From: Myroides indicus
GTDB lineage: Bacteria > Bacteroidota > Bacteroidia > Flavobacteriales > Flavobacteriaceae
Assembly (NCBI RefSeq): GCF_004364575.1
Contig: NZ_SOAG01000029.1
Span: forward strand, 1 to 37,030
Direction of reading: 5' to 3'
DNA: 37,030 nucleotides
Shown: piece by piece, positions 27,417-35,770 of the stretch
How positions within the stretch are numbered: position 1 is the stretch's first letter
How the letters are laid out: each line of letters starts with the position of its first letter
Program-made: the position numbers and the translations under genes
The notes under the pieces: model-generated
The model's database searches: none
What the model saw: the letters and a program-made list of their open reading frames with translations, nothing else
What the model was told of the DNA's origin: nothing

Positions 27417-27800
27417 CTATTTTTTAGCATGTAATCCAATCATATTCCCCTCTGTATCTTCTATTAAAGCAATAGAACCAAAATCCCCCACGTTCAACTT
27501 CCGACGAATAATTTTTCCACCTGCAGCTTCAACACAGTTTAATACTGTATTGATTTCTTCGGTTGCAAAATAAATTAAAACACCGCCAATACCGGGTTTT
27601 GCTTCATCCATTCTAACAAGCGCACCGCCAATCTCTTGCTTGTTTTCACTGCTTTCAAAAATGGCATATCTCATTTGGCTGTGTCTTTCATTGTTCACTG
27701 TCGTTTCCTTAAATCCGCAGTCAAATACTGTTGTGTAAAATTTCTTTGCCCTGTCAAAATCGGATGTATAAATTTCAAACCAATCAATTACTCGTTTCAT
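27417..27800 (-). CDS. VOC (glyoxalase/bleomycin-resistance fold) protein
   Basis: 127 residues with two beta-alpha-beta-beta-beta repeats. The first opens WFEIYTSDFDRAKKFYTTVF (6-25). The second opens GGVLIYFATEEINTVLNCVE and ends in FGSIALIEDTEGNMIGLHAK, the typical VOC C-terminus carrying the metal-ligand Glu/His positions. It could be a lyase, dioxygenase-like enzyme or antibiotic-binding protein; the sequence does not decide. It starts at ATG 27800. It is tandem with the methyltransferase and AraC genes on the same strand. Confidence 0.85.
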   Translation of the reverse strand: MKRVIDWFEIYTSDFDRAKKFYTTVFDCGFKETTVNNERHSQMRYAIFESSENKQEIGGALVRMDEAKPGIGGVLIYFATEEINTVLNCVEAAGGKIIRRKLNVGDFGSIALIEDTEGNMIGLHAKK

Positions 27801-27873
27801 TTTAAACTGTTTTTGATTAATTCAACAAAGTTAAAGTTCCCCGTTTTTTGAAAATTGGATAAAACCGACAGTA

Positions 27874-28665
27874 CTAAAACTTCAATTCCGGAAAATTGGG
27901 CAATTGTTCGTTTGCATTAAGAAGAAATGACTTTGGAGTCGTGCCTGTAAAATATTTAAAATCTCTGATAAAATGAGATTGGTCAAAATAATTCTCTAAA
28001 TAGGCTATTTCCGTAAGAGCATTAAAGTTAGCCGTTCTTAGCGTTTTTAAAGCTGACTGAAAGCGACAGATTCTTGAATACAACTTTGGGGAAATGCCTA
28101 TATATGATTTAAACAGACGTTCTAACGAGCGTTCTGATATTCTCAAATCGGCTTGCACCTGTTTTAATTCCTGACCTTTTTGAAACTGGTTTAACGCAAA
28201 TTTTACTTTATCATTTTCACCTTTACAGTCTGTTGTTTGTTGTAAGAAAAAATGTTCTAAAACCGCTATTTTTTGTTCTAATGTTTGTGTATTTAGAAGT
28301 TGGTCATTTATAGTGGTTTTAACTAAATCATTGATGTCAATGTGTCGTTGCGTTAATTCAATTGCTTCTATTCTGAAAACAGTTCTTAAAGCTGCGGGTT
28401 GGAAACTGACGCCAATATTTCGAAAACTACCCGTTGCCGTAAGCTGTGAGTACTGAGTAGCTTGCCCAAATAAGAAAGATTGGGGTAATGTTTGCTTGTC
28501 TTTATCGTAAAAGACCGTGGGATTTTCCTGAAAAATCATACCGGGTACGCCCTCGGGAATTATTTTGAATTTTCCAATAAAAGCAGTGCTCGTATTTTCC
28601 ATTATAAAGAAAAAACGAATATGCTTTCGGAGGGGTGGCACAGGCTGTATTATTTTGATATCCAT
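27874..28665 (-). CDS. AraC family regulator (N-terminal DUF6597-like domain)
   Basis: 263 residues from ATG 28665. An upstream TTG at 28704 is in frame but less likely, because MDIKIIQPVPPLRKHIRFFF is the usual family start. The N-terminal domain has the FxxxGVSFQPAALRTVF pattern (RNIGVSFQPAALRTVF). The C-terminal AraC double helix-turn-helix includes LRISERSLERLFKSYIGISP and TEIAYLENYFDQSHFIRDFK followed by FTGTTPKSF. It probably controls the VOC/methyltransferase genes downstream (inference). It is tandem on the minus strand. Confidence 0.85.
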   Translation of the reverse strand: MDIKIIQPVPPLRKHIRFFFIMENTSTAFIGKFKIIPEGVPGMIFQENPTVFYDKDKQTLPQSFLFGQATQYSQLTATGSFRNIGVSFQPAALRTVFRIEAIELTQRHIDINDLVKTTINDQLLNTQTLEQKIAVLEHFFLQQTTDCKGENDKVKFALNQFQKGQELKQVQADLRISERSLERLFKSYIGISPKLYSRICRFQSALKTLRTANFNALTEIAYLENYFDQSHFIRDFKYFTGTTPKSFLLNANEQLPNFPELKF

Positions 28666-28724
28666 CCTGAGGTTTTCTAACAAATTTAGCAAAATTAAGC
28701 ACAATCATCCCAACCCTTCTGTGT

Positions 28725-29300
28725 TTATATAGATACAATTTCCAATTGATTCTCTTGTTCGGGAATTTGAAAGCCATCTATATATTTGTTTAGGATGAAA
28801 TCTGTAATCGGAAAAGCGGCATTTGCCTCAAAAGTTTTATTTCTAATTTTCAGTCTGTTTTTTATTGCCGAAATAGGAGGGTTCATATAAACAAGAAACC
28901 ACTTTCCGTGGTTTGTTTCCACTATCCGCTTAAACTCGTTACGCTTTTCCTTTTGCCAAAAGCTAAAGTCTACTACTATATTCCGTTTGGATTTTAGAAG
29001 TTCCAAAAACTGAATAAACAGTGCCTTTTCTGCTAAAGCTGATAGCTTATCATATTCTTCTTCAGCATAATCTATTCCGAACTGACCATAGTTATTCCAT
29101 ATTTCTTCATCGACCGATAGCCTATGAAAACCATAACATTCTAACTGTTTTGCGAATGTGGTTTTTCCGGATCCTGACAGTCCACACATGAGAACGACTT
29201 TGGGCATATGCTCACAGTTTAGAATTAAGTCGAACACTTCATTTTCTGTATATATCATATTATAAGGGTCTTTTTTTTGTAAATTTCTCGTTAAACCCAT
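28725..29300 (-). CDS. AAA-type P-loop kinase (zeta-toxin/nucleotide-kinase-like)
   Basis: 191 residues. Walker A is VLMCGLSGSGKTTFAKQLE (36-54). A following acidic position (HRLSVDEEIWN, about 55-65) and a Walker-B-like strand NIVVDFSFWQKEKR recall small P-loop kinases that phosphorylate sugars, nucleotides or tRNA ends. The family also includes zeta toxins. The substrate is not evident. The start is ATG 29300; internal Mets at 29258 and 29207 are possible but less complete. It is adjacent to AraC and DUF6268 genes with no obvious partner antitoxin. Confidence 0.75.
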   Translation of the reverse strand: MGLTRNLQKKDPYNMIYTENEVFDLILNCEHMPKVVLMCGLSGSGKTTFAKQLECYGFHRLSVDEEIWNNYGQFGIDYAEEEYDKLSALAEKALFIQFLELLKSKRNIVVDFSFWQKEKRNEFKRIVETNHGKWFLVYMNPPISAIKNRLKIRNKTFEANAAFPITDFILNKYIDGFQIPEQENQLEIVSI

Positions 29301-29359
29301 AACAAGTTTTAGATTTCATTTTTTACTTAATCTCTCAGCTTGTTATCAGCCTATATTAT

Positions 29360-30265
29360 TCATAACACTATTTTTAACTGCGTAGCAACGTAGGGCGAAG
29401 CCTTAAAGTAGTACTGTTGTTTTTTGAATATACTTTTTATCGTTCTTTCAGTCACTTGCGATGGTCTCCAAGCGTTAACTCCGGCCGTGACATTTAAGAA
29501 TATGTTGTCGCCAATTTTTATCTCTGGACGAACACCTCCTATTATATAAGCATGCGAGAAAATCTTATCTTTTCCATCTTGTTCTAAAAGAGCTGTTTGT
29601 CCATTCATCTCCCCGATTAGATTTAATCGGAATATGTTGTTCAGGTCATATCGGAAACACATTTCCAAGCCGTCCAAAACATTGATTTCAACATTATATT
29701 TCCTTTCCATTTTCCAATTGAGATAAAGTGCTGGAAATAACATCGGATATCCAAAGGAGTTATTGATAGCAGCTCCTACCCCTAAGTCCAAGTTTGACCT
29801 TAAATGATATATGAATACTGTTCCCATACTACCAAGTGTGTTTTTAAATCTTATTTGGGAAAACTCTGTACTCGGCATGTATGTGCCTCCACCTATACTT
29901 GCCATAATTGACCATTTATCGTTCAAAGGACGTAAATGATTTAGATTCAAGCCAACATTCATAATTCTATCCGTTACTATAGGTTCGTCAAAATTACGAT
30001 TGTTTAATCGCGCCTGTGCAAATCTTCCGCTTATCGACCATATTGTAGGACGATTCTTTTCATTTAGCTTCACCGACAGAGGAATGTGTACATCCGCTTG
30101 ATAAATTACAGCGGAACCTTTTGCATCTCCCACTTTTTGATAGGTTTTACCGTCGGTCTTCCTATAGCTTGATTCTCCTAAATACTCTGTTTTGACTTGT
30201 ATCTGTATTTGAGCAACTATATCATAACACGTGAATGTCAGGAAAAATAAAATAATAAATTTCAT
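29360..30265 (-). CDS. DUF6268 outer-membrane beta-barrel protein
   Basis: 301 residues from ATG 30265 (a TTG two codons upstream is in frame). The N-terminal signal peptide is MKFIILFFLTFTCYDIVAQ with cleavage after AQ. Alternating hydrophobic/polar beta strands with GGGTYMPSTEF, NLDLGVGAAINNSFGYP and RPEIKIGDNIFLNVTAGVNA blocks follow, ending in a strand (VATQLKIVL). This matches the DUF6268 family of predicted outer-membrane proteins. The function is unknown. It is downstream of the HD gene by 17 bases and probably co-transcribed with it under the shared 23-bp element. Confidence 0.8.
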   Translation of the reverse strand: MKFIILFFLTFTCYDIVAQIQIQVKTEYLGESSYRKTDGKTYQKVGDAKGSAVIYQADVHIPLSVKLNEKNRPTIWSISGRFAQARLNNRNFDEPIVTDRIMNVGLNLNHLRPLNDKWSIMASIGGGTYMPSTEFSQIRFKNTLGSMGTVFIYHLRSNLDLGVGAAINNSFGYPMLFPALYLNWKMERKYNVEINVLDGLEMCFRYDLNNIFRLNLIGEMNGQTALLEQDGKDKIFSHAYIIGGVRPEIKIGDNIFLNVTAGVNAWRPSQVTERTIKSIFKKQQYYFKASPYVATQLKIVL

Positions 30266-30282
30266 TACCAAATTTCCCCCGA

Positions 30283-30801
30283 TTAACTGTATTTACATAA
30301 AGCAAGCGCCTTACCAGCTTGTGTTTTGATTTTTTTTGAAACAAATTGTCTTAAGGTTTCTGTGTCCTTAGTGCAATCCATAACTTGCATGTTTTCAATA
30401 AGGTCTGCCTCCCAAAGAATCTGAAAATCTTTTCCATCTATTTTTTCAGGCGTGTGATGGTTTCCAACTATATAACATACTCTTTCAATTACGAATGGTT
30501 CATAATTATGTTCACTTAATATATTTCTTGCAATTGGTACTCCTTCCTGCTCTTGGAGATGTCCCTCCATTGATCCATATTTGCGTAATGCTTCCACAGA
30601 ACCTATGTCGTGTAAAACAGCACTTAACTCTATAATACAACCAGTCTGACTGTCTACATTTTCTCTTTCAATAATCGTCCGTGTATTTTCTAACACCTTC
30701 ATTGTGTGATCGACGCCATATGGTACAGTTCTGAAAATATTTTTCATCTCTTTGATTACTTGGTCTAATTTCTCGGATTCTCCTATGTCCTTATATTTCA
30801 T
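30283..30801 (-). CDS. HD domain phosphohydrolase-like protein
   Basis: 172 residues. HD-superfamily metal ligands are visible: DHTMKV (H32), AVLHDIGS (H64, D65) and VGNHHTPE (H115, H116), with a later D in LWEADLIENM. This resembles the small HD hydrolases related to YfbR/YedJ that act on nucleotides or other phosphates. The substrate is unknown. The start is ATG 30801. The shared 23-bp element lies 41 bases upstream, the same placement as at def. The DUF6268 gene follows 17 bases after. Confidence 0.8.
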   Translation of the reverse strand: MKYKDIGESEKLDQVIKEMKNIFRTVPYGVDHTMKVLENTRTIIERENVDSQTGCIIELSAVLHDIGSVEALRKYGSMEGHLQEQEGVPIARNILSEHNYEPFVIERVCYIVGNHHTPEKIDGKDFQILWEADLIENMQVMDCTKDTETLRQFVSKKIKTQAGKALALCKYS

Positions 30802-30827
30802 ATCACATTATTTTCTGCTAAGGTCTC

Positions 30828-30865
30828 AAGAATAGAAAAATCAGGCAATGAACCTATGTTAAGTA
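30828..30865 (-). promoter_or_regulatory. Shared upstream element, copy 2 (before the HD gene)
   Basis: Identical over 23 bases (30843-30865) to 25702-25724, then an 8-base unrelated spacer and AAGAATA (30828-30834). The equal spacing and equal distance to the start codon (26-29 bases from the 7-base block) point to a promoter or operator rather than a random repeat. Confidence 0.6.
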
Positions 30866-30949
30866 ATCTTTTTGGTGTCTTTGGTTGATATTGGTTGAAA
30901 AGCACAATGACCAAGATGTTAATCCTGGTCTTTGGTTTTTAAGAAAACA

Positions 30950-31007
30950 AAATTGTATTTTCTTTTCGCTATATCTACGAGATAATATGATTTAATGATG
31001 ATGCCAT
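30950..31007 (-). pseudogene. Truncated rteC copy (5' end only)
   Basis: From ATG 31007 the minus strand reads MASSLNHIIS, stop, I, stop, RKENTI. It matches the first 19 codons of the intact rteC at 24087, with GAG and CAG codons turned into TAG. Homology ends at about 30950, before the shared promoter element. No other part of rteC is present here. Confidence 0.75.
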
Positions 31008-31008
31008 T

Positions 31009-31098
31009 TTAGTTGGTTTCTTTATTTACGGTATCAATCTCCAAACTGTTGATAGCCGTTTCTAATTTGTTCAATATTTCGTTATAAAATTGTTCCAT
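31009..31098 (-). CDS. Small ORF directly before the truncated rteC copy
   Basis: 29 residues (MEQFYNEILNKLETAINSLE and nine more), with its stop one base from the truncated rteC start. A degenerate relative lies before the intact rteC. It is helical and acidic. It could be a short upstream coupled peptide. Existence as a protein is uncertain. Confidence 0.35.
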   Translation of the reverse strand: MEQFYNEILNKLETAINSLEIDTVNKETN

Positions 31099-31132
31099 AA
31101 AGTTGATTTATAGCACTATTTTAATTTTATTG

Positions 31133-31345
31133 TTAATACAACAACACTTCGCAAGTAAAGCCCCTCTGCTGCAAAACGCTAATGATTACTTCCTCTGATA
31201 CCTCTTCTAAACTTTCAACTCGTAAAATTTTGTCGCAATCTTCGAGGTCAAAGTTCCAGAATGTTTGTGGAAGTTTATCCAAATATGGCTTTAATGATTG
31301 AATGTCATTCTCTGTCAATACCGAAGTCTTAAATATATAAATCAC
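31133..31345 (-). CDS. Small protein with ferredoxin-like (metal-associated-like) pattern
   Basis: 70 residues starting at a GTG (31345). The layout of strand (MIYIFKTSVL), helix (ENDIQSLKPYLDKL), strand (FWNFDLEDCDKILRVES), helix (EEVIISVLQQRG), strand (FTCEVLL) is like a heavy-metal-associated domain, but the CxxC metal motif is absent. It lies 45 bases downstream of a cation diffusion facilitator on the same strand, so a role tied to metal handling is a reasonable inference. A frameshifted paralogue is at 24263-24403. Confidence 0.65.
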   Translation of the reverse strand: MIYIFKTSVLTENDIQSLKPYLDKLPQTFWNFDLEDCDKILRVESLEEVSEEVIISVLQQRGFTCEVLLY

Positions 31346-31390
31346 TTTGTTTGAATTTAATGTTACAATTCCTTTTTTCTTTCGGTTCTT

Positions 31391-32308
31391 TTAACAGGTT
31401 ACAAACCTGCAATTTGTCGTATTCGGCTCAATCTGTATGGTTGGATGCTGGATTTTGTATTTTTCCATTAGTTGCATAACAGATGAAAGAATATCAACTT
31501 CCCTGTTTTTCCCAATCGTATTTACAACAACGTGTAGTGAGCCGATATTATAGTTTCCGTCCAAAGTCCAAATGTGCAGGTCGTGAATGTTTTCAATGCC
31601 GTCAATCTTCATAAGCCCATTAGACAACTCTTCCACATTCACGTTTTTGGGAACGGCTTGCAACAAAACTTTCATTGTGCTAATTAGGTTTCGTGTAGCA
31701 TTATATCCAATGAAAATGGCAATAGCCAAAGCCAATACACCGTCTATCCAATACCAACCTGTAAAATGAATTATTACTGCACCAATCAGAACCGCTACCC
31801 AACCTAAAACATCTTCCAACAAGTGTAGCATTATTGCCTTGCTGTTAAAGTCGGTATCGTGTGAATGCGTGTGTCCGTGATGATGTGAGTGACTATTTGA
31901 ACTTTTTATTTTCAAAAAAGCAAAGCCATTTACAGTTATGCCTAAAATTGCTAACCAAAACATTCCTTTTCCATTTACTATTTCGGGGTTAATGAATGAG
32001 CGGTAAGCACTGATGCTCATCAATACCGCTCCAATTAACAGGAAAACAGACATAGTCAAAGCCGACAATAAAGAAAATCTTCTGTATCCATAGGAAAATT
32101 CTTCTGTCCGTTTCTTTCCTGACAGCTTTTCCAACAGCACTGCAAAACCAATAGCAACAGCGTCTATAAAATCGTGAAATGCGTCAGCGATTATTGCGGT
32201 GGAGTTAGTTAACACTCCGCCAATAAGTTCTATTATTGAAAATGAAAGATTGAGCCAAAAAGCTAATGAAAGCCTGCTTTTATGAGAATGATTATGTGTA
32301 TGCGACAT
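31391..32308 (-). CDS. Cation diffusion facilitator (CzcD/ZitB-like) metal exporter
   Basis: 305 residues. It has an N-terminal His-rich tail (HTHNHSHKS), six membrane segments and an internal His-rich loop HSHHHGHTHSHD (140-151). Site A ligands fit the family: D42 and D46 in ADAFHDFID, H162 and D166 in LHLLEDV. A C-terminal cytosolic domain has HDLHIWTLDGN. It exports Zn2+ or a similar divalent cation from the cytosol by proton antiport. It starts at ATG 32308, 17 bases after the flavoprotein gene, so they form a likely operon. Confidence 0.93.
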   Translation of the reverse strand: MSHTHNHSHKSRLSLAFWLNLSFSIIELIGGVLTNSTAIIADAFHDFIDAVAIGFAVLLEKLSGKKRTEEFSYGYRRFSLLSALTMSVFLLIGAVLMSISAYRSFINPEIVNGKGMFWLAILGITVNGFAFLKIKSSNSHSHHHGHTHSHDTDFNSKAIMLHLLEDVLGWVAVLIGAVIIHFTGWYWIDGVLALAIAIFIGYNATRNLISTMKVLLQAVPKNVNVEELSNGLMKIDGIENIHDLHIWTLDGNYNIGSLHVVVNTIGKNREVDILSSVMQLMEKYKIQHPTIQIEPNTTNCRFVTC

Positions 32309-32325
32309 CGTGTTGAAATTTTGAT

Positions 32326-33036
32326 TTACAATCCTTTTTTTCCTTCAAGCCAATAGCCTTGAGAAGATATTTTTCCTGTCCTTCTGTGTTTCAATACCTT
32401 TCTGAAAGTTTGAACCGATTTCACATTTCCTGTCAAAATAAAGCGGGCTTCTTTCCAATCAGTTGTTTGGAAAACCGGCAAATCGTTTATCCATTTTTCG
32501 TTTCTGAATGAACCATTTTTTTGGAATACCGTGTAGTTTTCTAAGTCTAACAATGCAGGGACACTTTTATTTGCTTCGTCTAATTCAAAATAGAAGTGAA
32601 ATTGATGTTTGTGCTTTTTTAAAAGTGGTAGAAGTGAACAGACAAGCCCCAACGAAGTTTCATCGCCAAAAATAAATTGTTGCTGTACGTTAGGTTCGTA
32701 GAATTTTTTTCCTCTTGGCAGACTGACAAACAGTTCATCGTTCGCCTTTAAAGTATCCATATATTGGCTTCCAACTCCGTTGCCGTGAATATGAAAGATT
32801 ATATCAAATATTCCTTTTTTCTTGTCGTGATAAGCAACAGTATAATTTCTGTATTCCGTTTCGGTAACACGAATAACATTGGCGTAGCCAATTTGAAAAC
32901 TCCACTTTGATATGTCGCCTTGAAAACGTATTTTCTTTATATGCGAACTGATGTAATGAGTTTCCAAAACTTTGACGTTTGGGCGAAGTGAACTCCCGAA
33001 TAAATCGGCAAGCCATTTTGGTATGCTTGAAATCAT
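32326..33036 (-). CDS. Siderophore-interacting FAD-binding protein
   Basis: 236 residues from ATG 33036. The frame reaches a GTG at 33093, but MISSIPKWLADLFGSS is a better start. FAD-binding RNYTVAYHD (63-71) with the RxYT signature, a GNGVGSQYMDTL segment (85-96; the GPAxxW position of the family) and a C-terminal NAD(P)H-like domain ending in GYWLEGKKGL fit the SIP/ViuB ferric-siderophore reductase family. It probably uses reduced flavin to release iron from siderophores. It lies between an AraC gene and the cation exporter. Confidence 0.8.
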   Translation of the reverse strand: MISSIPKWLADLFGSSLRPNVKVLETHYISSHIKKIRFQGDISKWSFQIGYANVIRVTETEYRNYTVAYHDKKKGIFDIIFHIHGNGVGSQYMDTLKANDELFVSLPRGKKFYEPNVQQQFIFGDETSLGLVCSLLPLLKKHKHQFHFYFELDEANKSVPALLDLENYTVFQKNGSFRNEKWINDLPVFQTTDWKEARFILTGNVKSVQTFRKVLKHRRTGKISSQGYWLEGKKGL

Positions 33037-33108
33037 TGCTCTAAATTTTAAAGCAAAGGAACAATGAAAGGTTAAGACTGGCAATGCCCACACGAAGTAA
33101 GTATTGGA

Positions 33109-33963
33109 CTAATCGTGGTTTTTGTCCCGAAAAGCCAATGCAGTCATTCCTACAACTTTGGTAAACAGGCGTGAAAAATAGGGATAATCGTCATAGCCCA
33201 ATTCGGTTGCAATTTCTTTTACCGATTTATCGGAATGATAGAGTAGGCGTTTGGCTTCTAAAATAATGCGTTGTTGTATGTGATGCGAAACGGAAATTCC
33301 TGTTACATTTTTCACGCATTCATTAAGATAAGGAACGGAAATGTTTAATTTTTGTGCGTATTCTGCCGGGCGTTTGGTGGTAGTAAAATTTCTTTCTAAT
33401 AATTCCTTAAAGGCTTTGGTCACAATTTCAAACCGTGACAGCTTGTCAATAGGTTTTGATTGGATTAAATACTGTGAAACAATAAGCCCAATTAAACTAT
33501 TGCAACTCCCGTTTAACAGAGAATGATATAGTTTTTCGTGTTTTCGTTCAGATAGCTTTATACAAAGTGATACCGCTTCGGAAATAACGGAAACAGTTTC
33601 TTGTTTTAACAATAAAGGTTTCGCAGGTGCAATTTCTTCCAACAAAGAAAGGTATTCAGGGTTTATATTTTCGTTCCTAATGAGTAATCCGCAAATTGTT
33701 ACATCTTTCGTTTGTAAAAATCGGTGTACCTGATTGGGATGGATATATAAAACAGTCGATTTTTTTATGTTACATTTCTGGAAGTCAATTTCAAAAGTGG
33801 TTGTTCCTTTTTCCTGTATAAGGAAAAAATGAAAATCGTGTCGGTGTGAATAGCTTGCTTCTTCTACTGGTATATCTTTCGCTGACATTCTTCCAATGAC
33901 AATTCCTGCGTTATATTCATCAGGCAGAGAATGTACAGGTATGGATTCTGTTTTTTTTCGCAT
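33109..33963 (-). CDS. AraC family transcriptional regulator
   Basis: 284 residues from ATG 33963 (the frame extends to a TTG at 33990). The N-terminal cupin-like domain has SYSHRHDFHFFLIQEKGTTT and VLYIHPNQVHRFLQ. The C-terminal AraC DNA-binding domain includes AEYAQKLNISVPYLNECVKN and KEIATELGYDDYPYFSRLFT. It is the first gene of a tandem set AraC, flavoprotein, cation exporter, small protein (gaps 72, 17, 45). It probably regulates this metal/iron module (inference). Confidence 0.88.
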   Translation of the reverse strand: MRKKTESIPVHSLPDEYNAGIVIGRMSAKDIPVEEASYSHRHDFHFFLIQEKGTTTFEIDFQKCNIKKSTVLYIHPNQVHRFLQTKDVTICGLLIRNENINPEYLSLLEEIAPAKPLLLKQETVSVISEAVSLCIKLSERKHEKLYHSLLNGSCNSLIGLIVSQYLIQSKPIDKLSRFEIVTKAFKELLERNFTTTKRPAEYAQKLNISVPYLNECVKNVTGISVSHHIQQRIILEAKRLLYHSDKSVKEIATELGYDDYPYFSRLFTKVVGMTALAFRDKNHD

Positions 33964-34043
33964 TGGCTTTTCAGTCTTTATCGCATACAAATTTAAAAAT
34001 AATTGCTCCCAAAATGGTTAATTATTGTATTTATCTGCACTAT

Positions 34044-35309
34044 TCACAACCTCCTCCCTTTCTTCTTTTTCTTCAGTCGTTTAGCAAACTGTTCTTCCTC
34101 GTAATCCACGCCCTGTGCCTCGGGTAACAGGCTGAACAACCCACCAATATCAAAATTAGACAAATGTTCCTGTGGGATAAACCCGAAAAGGTCTTTTGTT
34201 TGTTGATTATCTATTGTATTCATTTTGGAAACAGGGTTGTCCTGTGTTTTCAGTTCGGGTTTGCTACCGTTGTTCCACCAATCGTTGAATACATTTGCCG
34301 ACAGGTTTCTGTCTAACTGTGAACCATTCCAAACACTACGGCTCTCGTGGTCGATAAAAGTCATTCCGTAAATTCGTCCATTGTCGTTCCTGCGGACAAC
34401 CGTATTAATGCCTTGCTCGACAAGTTGCTTTTTAAACTCCGTTTCGCTGTTTGTGGTATGTATAGCCAATTCAACGGTATTCTTTAAAACTAATCTTGCA
34501 GGGTTGCTTTTCATTTTCTCGTTTGACTGTTCAAAGTGTTTTTGCAGTTGTGTTACTCCTGCATCTTTTCCGAAAAGTGATGCTTTAAACGGATTGCTTT
34601 CCTTGTTTCCGTTTTCGTCCAATGCTACATACACCAACCCGTTTACCGCCTGACCGTTCCGCTCGCCTTTGACTTCCTCCGCTGTGATATTGAAAAGTGA
34701 CAATAAGGCATTGTAGCTTCCCATAGTCGGAAAGCTGTAATACTTTGGCAAATGGCGAACTACCGAAGCAATTTGGCTCTTTATATCGCCACGCTGATAA
34801 TCCACAGGTCTGAAAACTTTGTTGGCTTGTTTCTGCTCCTGCTCGGTGGCTTTGTGCAGGTTGTATTTCTGCTCCAAATCCCGACAGATTGCCATTGACC
34901 GTGGGTGGTCGTAATCATCGGGGATTTTCTTTCCGTCAATGCCTACGCAGGTCGAAACGATATGGATATGTGTTCGGTCAATGTCCGTATGTTTGAAAAC
35001 AATATAAGGTTGATTGCCGTAGCCCATACGCTCCATATATTCCTGTGCCATTTCCGTAAACTGTTCATCGCTAACCTTGTCTTTCGGGTCAGGGTTCAAT
35101 GAAATATGCCGTACTGTCTTTTCCGTTTTGATGTTTGCCGACAAATAAGGCTCAAAACATTTATTGAAATACGCGACAGAATACCTGCCATTCATTGTGT
35201 CGGGTATCTTGTTCAGCAACAAAACCGCTCCGTTTTCCGTTTCCACTTTCTGCTGATTGTACAAAATCGCTCCGTACATATTGCTCCCTTTTCCGATTTT
35301 TGCAATCAT
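34044..35309 (-). CDS. mobB: MOBP-type relaxase (MobB-like)
   Basis: 421 residues. The N-terminal relaxase domain has a tyrosine-bearing start MIAKIGKGSNMYGAILYNQ (Y12/Y17 as candidate catalytic Tyr) and VRHISLNPDPKDKVS. The three-histidine metal motif is HTDIDRTHIHIVS (H107, H114, H116). It nicks oriT and pilots the strand in conjugal transfer. The C-terminus is helical and ends in a basic KRLKKKKKGRRL tail. It starts at ATG 35309, 4 bases from the upstream mobA-like stop. GC content looks higher than in the flanking cargo. A traG coupling gene, normally next, is absent here, suggesting a mobilizable remnant. Confidence 0.9.
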   Translation of the reverse strand: MIAKIGKGSNMYGAILYNQQKVETENGAVLLLNKIPDTMNGRYSVAYFNKCFEPYLSANIKTEKTVRHISLNPDPKDKVSDEQFTEMAQEYMERMGYGNQPYIVFKHTDIDRTHIHIVSTCVGIDGKKIPDDYDHPRSMAICRDLEQKYNLHKATEQEQKQANKVFRPVDYQRGDIKSQIASVVRHLPKYYSFPTMGSYNALLSLFNITAEEVKGERNGQAVNGLVYVALDENGNKESNPFKASLFGKDAGVTQLQKHFEQSNEKMKSNPARLVLKNTVELAIHTTNSETEFKKQLVEQGINTVVRRNDNGRIYGMTFIDHESRSVWNGSQLDRNLSANVFNDWWNNGSKPELKTQDNPVSKMNTIDNQQTKDLFGFIPQEHLSNFDIGGLFSLLPEAQGVDYEEEQFAKRLKKKKKGRRL

Positions 35310-35313
35310 AATT

Positions 35314-35748
35314 TCACTCTTTATTTAGATATTTCTTTTCAAATCTGTCGGTAAGAATTAAAACCTTTAGCAATAGTTCTTTCATTTCTGCTGTCTGCTT
35401 TTCCAATTTATAGAGATATGCAGATGCTTTTTTCTCCGAAAAATTGGCGTTCAATAATCTTACAATCTGATTGTAATTGGTTGCTATTCCCCGAAACTGA
35501 CCGAAAAATTTGGTCAATCCTGTGTGGTATTCTACCGCATTCATATCAATTTTTACGGTCTTTACCGTCTTCTGAAAGATACAGGCTGTAATGAAATGTG
35601 CCTTTACGTTCATTCCTGATTGGTCAAACAGGGCAAGGAACTTGGTGTTTTCCTCTGCATTCAGGTTAATGGAATACCGATGTACGGCAGGGTCGTTCTT
35701 CGGTTTTCTCCCTGTCTTTTTAATCTGCTTACTGTTCTTTTCTTCCAT
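35314..35748 (-). CDS. mobA: Mobilization accessory protein (CTnDOT MobA-type)
   Basis: 144 residues. A basic N-terminus (KQIKKTGRKPKNDPAVHRYS) leads into a ribbon-helix-helix-like region (INLNAEENTKFLALFDQSGM). Helices typical of plasmid mobilization/MobC-type relaxosome proteins follow, with FGQFRGIATNYNQIVRLLNA (about 89-108). It binds oriT beside the relaxase. It starts at ATG 35748 and is immediately downstream of the inverted-repeat region taken as oriT. It is coupled to the relaxase gene (4-base gap). Confidence 0.85.
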   Translation of the reverse strand: MEEKNSKQIKKTGRKPKNDPAVHRYSINLNAEENTKFLALFDQSGMNVKAHFITACIFQKTVKTVKIDMNAVEYHTGLTKFFGQFRGIATNYNQIVRLLNANFSEKKASAYLYKLEKQTAEMKELLLKVLILTDRFEKKYLNKE

Positions 35749-35770
35749 AATAAATCCATTTTAATGTTAA

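Noticed and set aside
25702..30865. The 23-bp direct repeats as ends or target-site duplication of a 5.1-kb transposon.
   Set aside because: No transposase or integrase lies between them and no terminal inverted repeats were seen. The matched distances to start codons fit a promoter/operator better.
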